Source: Nesterenkonia lutea (lineage in GTDB: Bacteria > Actinomycetota > Actinomycetes > Actinomycetales > Micrococcaceae). Taken from it: 64,000 bases of DNA. Under the pieces are notes generated by a model. The model was not told where the DNA came from. It saw only the letters and a list, made by a program, of their open reading frames with translations, and did no database searches. Made by a program: the position numbers and the translations under genes. The stretch spans positions 2,418,001 to 2,482,000 of the forward strand of contig NZ_JADBED010000001.1 of NCBI RefSeq assembly GCF_014873955.1. The letters are read 5' to 3'. Shown here in pieces: positions 62,170 through 64,000 of the stretch. Each line of letters starts with the position of its first letter. The stretch's first letter is position 1.

Positions 62170-63153
62170 TCAGTCCCCGAGTGCGTGGTCGAGCTCATCC
62201 GCCGTCGGGGGCTGGGCACCGAAGCGGGAGGAGTTGATGGCGGCCGCTCGGGCCGCCGTGCGCAGCACCGTGGCCAGCTGTTCGGGGGTGATCTCGCGCA
62301 GCGCCGGGCGCCGGGAAGCGCCGAGGAGGTTCATCCCGCGCAGTGTGGAGAGTGTGGCCGCCATGAAGGAGTCCCCCGCGCCCACGGTGTCGGCGACCTC
62401 GATGGAGAAGGCCTCCTGCTCAGCGAAGCCTGCACGGGTCAGCCCCATCGCGCCGGAGGGCCCCCGGGTGACGGTGACCAGGGAGGGTCCCAGCTCGAGC
62501 CAGGCGTCCATGGTCTTTCGATGGCTGCGCTCCGGGTAGAGCAGGTCGAGGTCATCGGTGGAGGCCTGGATGATGTCGGCCCGGGAGATGAACTCCTCCG
62601 CCTGCCGCCGCGCGTCATCGCGGTTGGGCACCAGCGTGGGCCGGTAGTTCGGGTCATAGGAGATGGTGGCGACGGCGTGGGCGCGGTCGATCACGCCTTT
62701 GACGGTCTCGGCGCCCGGCTGCAGCATGGCGCCGATCGAGCCGGCATGCAGATGCTCCAGCGGACCGGAGCCGTCGACGCCGAGGTCCTGCTTGGCCTGT
62801 CCGGCAAGGGTGCAGAACTTCTCTTCGAGCTCATCGGCGCTGGGCAGCGTCCAGTCCAGGGTGAACTCGTAGCTGGCCTGTCCGGTGGGATCCAGCGTGG
62901 CGCGTGCCACGGAGGTCGGGGAGGCATCGGCTTCGAGCAGGGCGGTGATGCCCTGGGCCCGCAGGCTGCGCGCGATCATCCGCCCGTAGTCGTCGTCACC
63001 GCGGCGCCCCGCGAAGACGACGTCGTGCTCCAGCCGAGCCAGACCCACTGCCACATTGAACGGTGAGCCGCCGACGTGCGCCTTGGGGGCAGATGTCTCC
63101 GATTGGACGACATCGACCAGGCACTCGCCGATGACCGCTAGGTATGCACTCAC
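62170..63153 (-). CDS. PfkB-family carbohydrate kinase (fructokinase-like)
   Basis: 327 residues. The N-terminal part LAVIGECLVDVVQSE and GGSPFNVAVGLARLEHDVVF matches the fructokinase group. The anion-hole motif DTVGAGDSFMAATL carries the catalytic Asp. It phosphorylates a sugar or related compound; fructose is the best guess from the N-terminus but is unproven. It precedes the HAD phosphatase in the operon. Confidence 0.92.
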   Translation of the reverse strand: MSAYLAVIGECLVDVVQSETSAPKAHVGGSPFNVAVGLARLEHDVVFAGRRGDDDYGRMIARSLRAQGITALLEADASPTSVARATLDPTGQASYEFTLDWTLPSADELEEKFCTLAGQAKQDLGVDGSGPLEHLHAGSIGAMLQPGAETVKGVIDRAHAVATISYDPNYRPTLVPNRDDARRQAEEFISRADIIQASTDDLDLLYPERSHRKTMDAWLELGPSLVTVTRGPSGAMGLTRAGFAEQEAFSIEVADTVGAGDSFMAATLSTLRGMNLLGASRRPALREITPEQLATVLRTAARAAAINSSRFGAQPPTADELDHALGD

Positions 63154-63181
63154 CCCACTAAACTACCGCACCGCTCCAAGC

Positions 63182-64000
63182 TCAGAGCTGCTTATAGAGC
63201 TCGTATCCGCCGATGAGGTTGCGCAGCTCGGCCTCCGGGTGGCGCTGGCGCAGGGCTTCCAGCGCCCGGCGAGAGCGGACCCCGATCTTGCAGTACAGCA
63301 CCACCGGCCTTCCGGAGTCCTGATGGAGTCCCGAGACGGCGGCGTCGTCCTCTCCGGGATTCCCCAGCAGGTCGCCCAGCGGGATGTTCACGGCGCCCTC
63401 GATGGTGCCCATCTGGTGCTCCCAGGGTTCCCGGACATCGACGATGCCGCCGATCAGCCCGGACGCCATGAGCTCGCGCAGCTGAGCAGGGGTGAGCTCG
63501 TCGTCGCGCTTGGGCTCCCCGGTGAACGGATTGAACTCGGGGTCCTCGACGACGGGCTCGGGTTCGGGAGTGAAGCCGCCGAGGCCGCTGACATCGGCAC
63601 CGATGGTGGTGACCGGCGTGCGCTCGGGGTCCGGGTGCAGGGTGATCTCTCGGAAGCTGGAGTTCATCGCGTCATAGGTGAGCACCCGTCCCAGCAGGGT
63701 GCGGCCGATGCCGGTGAGGAACTTGATGGTCTCGGTGGCCATGATGGAGCCGATCACTCCGGGAAGCACGCCGAGCACCCCGGCCTGGGCGCAGGTGGGG
63801 ACCTCGCCGGCGTCGGGCGCCTCCGGGTAGAGGTCGCGATAGGTCGGTCCGTGTCCGGCCCAGAAGAGGCTGACCTGCCCGGCGAAGCGCAGGATGGAGC
63901 CGGAGACCATGGGCTTGTCGGCGATCTCGCAGGCGTCGGCGACCACGTAGCGGGTGGCGAAGTTGTCCGAGCCGTCCACCACGATGTCTGCTTCGGCGAT
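63182..64000 (-). CDS. moeZ: MoeB/ThiF-type adenylyltransferase fused to rhodanese (MoeZ-like), 5' end outside the window
   Basis: Only the C-terminal ~272 residues are visible; the frame runs open through the window edge. The adenylyltransferase part has VDGSDNFATRYVVADAC, VSGSILRFAGQVSLF and the zinc/substrate region CAQAGVLGVLPGVIGSIMA. The C-terminal rhodanese domain (residues ~170-266 of the visible part) has IVDVREPWEHQMG and active-site Cys in VVLYCKIGVRSRRAL. MoeZ-type proteins activate small sulfur-carrier proteins for molybdopterin, cysteine or thiamine sulfur transfer. The rhodanese is the usual C-terminal fusion. Confidence 0.92.
   Translation of the reverse strand: MAEADIVVDGSDNFATRYVVADACEIADKPMVSGSILRFAGQVSLFWAGHGPTYRDLYPEAPDAGEVPTCAQAGVLGVLPGVIGSIMATETIKFLTGIGRTLLGRVLTYDAMNSSFREITLHPDPERTPVTTIGADVSGLGGFTPEPEPVVEDPEFNPFTGEPKRDDELTPAQLRELMASGLIGGIVDVREPWEHQMGTIEGAVNIPLGDLLGNPGEDDAAVSGLHQDSGRPVVLYCKIGVRSRRALEALRQRHPEAELRNLIGGYELYKQL

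Noticed and set aside
1..64000. tRNA, rRNA and riboswitch search by eye
   Set aside because: No GGTTCGAATCC-type T-arm with matching acceptor stem, no rRNA-like stretch and no recognisable riboswitch core was found. A covariance-model scan would be needed to rule out diverged RNAs.

Overview
This window is chromosomal DNA from a high-GC Gram-positive bacterium. It is most likely an actinobacterium of the Micrococcaceae and could be Nesterenkonia-like. That placement is my inference from gene order, GTG starts with AGGAGG-type ribosome sites, an ectoine cluster, acidic binding proteins and the absence of typical Gram-negative genes. No search was run. I saw no rRNA, tRNA, CRISPR array, prophage or insertion sequence.

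Layout. (1) 48-15112, almost all on the minus strand: a housekeeping run of the kind common in actinobacteria (ppa, a DUF2342 Zn-protease, tilS, hpt, ftsH, folE, folP, folB-folK, DUF3180, two PH-domain proteins, DUF2520, panC, an M13 peptidase). (2) 15355-19944: a YcaQ-like DNA glycosylase, a CstA-type transporter, DUF427 and a HAD phosphatase. (3) 20175-31534: a pentose block made of an aldose-1-epimerase with an acidic insert, a ROK regulator divergent from xylA-xylB, a GH3 glycosidase and an ABC sugar importer with no ATPase gene. (4) 31993-40968: a second sugar module. It holds a SorC-type regulator, a dihydroxyacetone-kinase-like kinase, a TIM-like isomerase, an RpiB-like isomerase, an AP-endonuclease-fold sugar isomerase or decarboxylase, a 3-hydroxyacyl-CoA-dehydrogenase-like oxidoreductase, a GntP permease and an orphan solute-binding protein. 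(5) 41136-49160: dps with a possible iron box, serS, a lipid kinase, pheA, a rhodanese, an amidase, csbD and a uracil/xanthine permease. (6) 49448-53236: ectABC and a MalK/UgpC-type ATPase. (7) 53428-64000: a 24-residue hydrophobic micro-ORF, an FtsX-type ABC exporter, a cyclodeaminase-like protein, a two-component system, a glycerophosphodiesterase, a HAD phosphatase, a PfkB kinase and a MoeB-rhodanese protein cut by the window end.

How it fits together. The xylose block should import xylo-oligosaccharides, hydrolyse them and feed xylulose 5-phosphate to the pentose phosphate pathway. The distant MalK/UgpC-type ATPase could power the importer. The second module matches the known L-erythrulose to D-erythrose 4-phosphate kinase and isomerase set. 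It adds a 3-dehydrogenase, a candidate decarboxylase and an acid-sugar permease, so I propose that it degrades a five-carbon sugar acid through a 3-keto acid and erythrulose. A near-palindromic motif, GAACA-NN-TGTTC, sits before the kinase operon, at the start codon of the isomerase operon and, degenerately, before the rpiB-like gene. It is a good operator candidate for the SorC-type regulator.

The main non-coding features are two dispersed 73-bp elements with identical 15-bp outer arms and inner stems that differ in sequence but keep pairing. Both lie just after stop codons in the same orientation to the gene. There are also many short tandem duplications at gene ends and in leaders.
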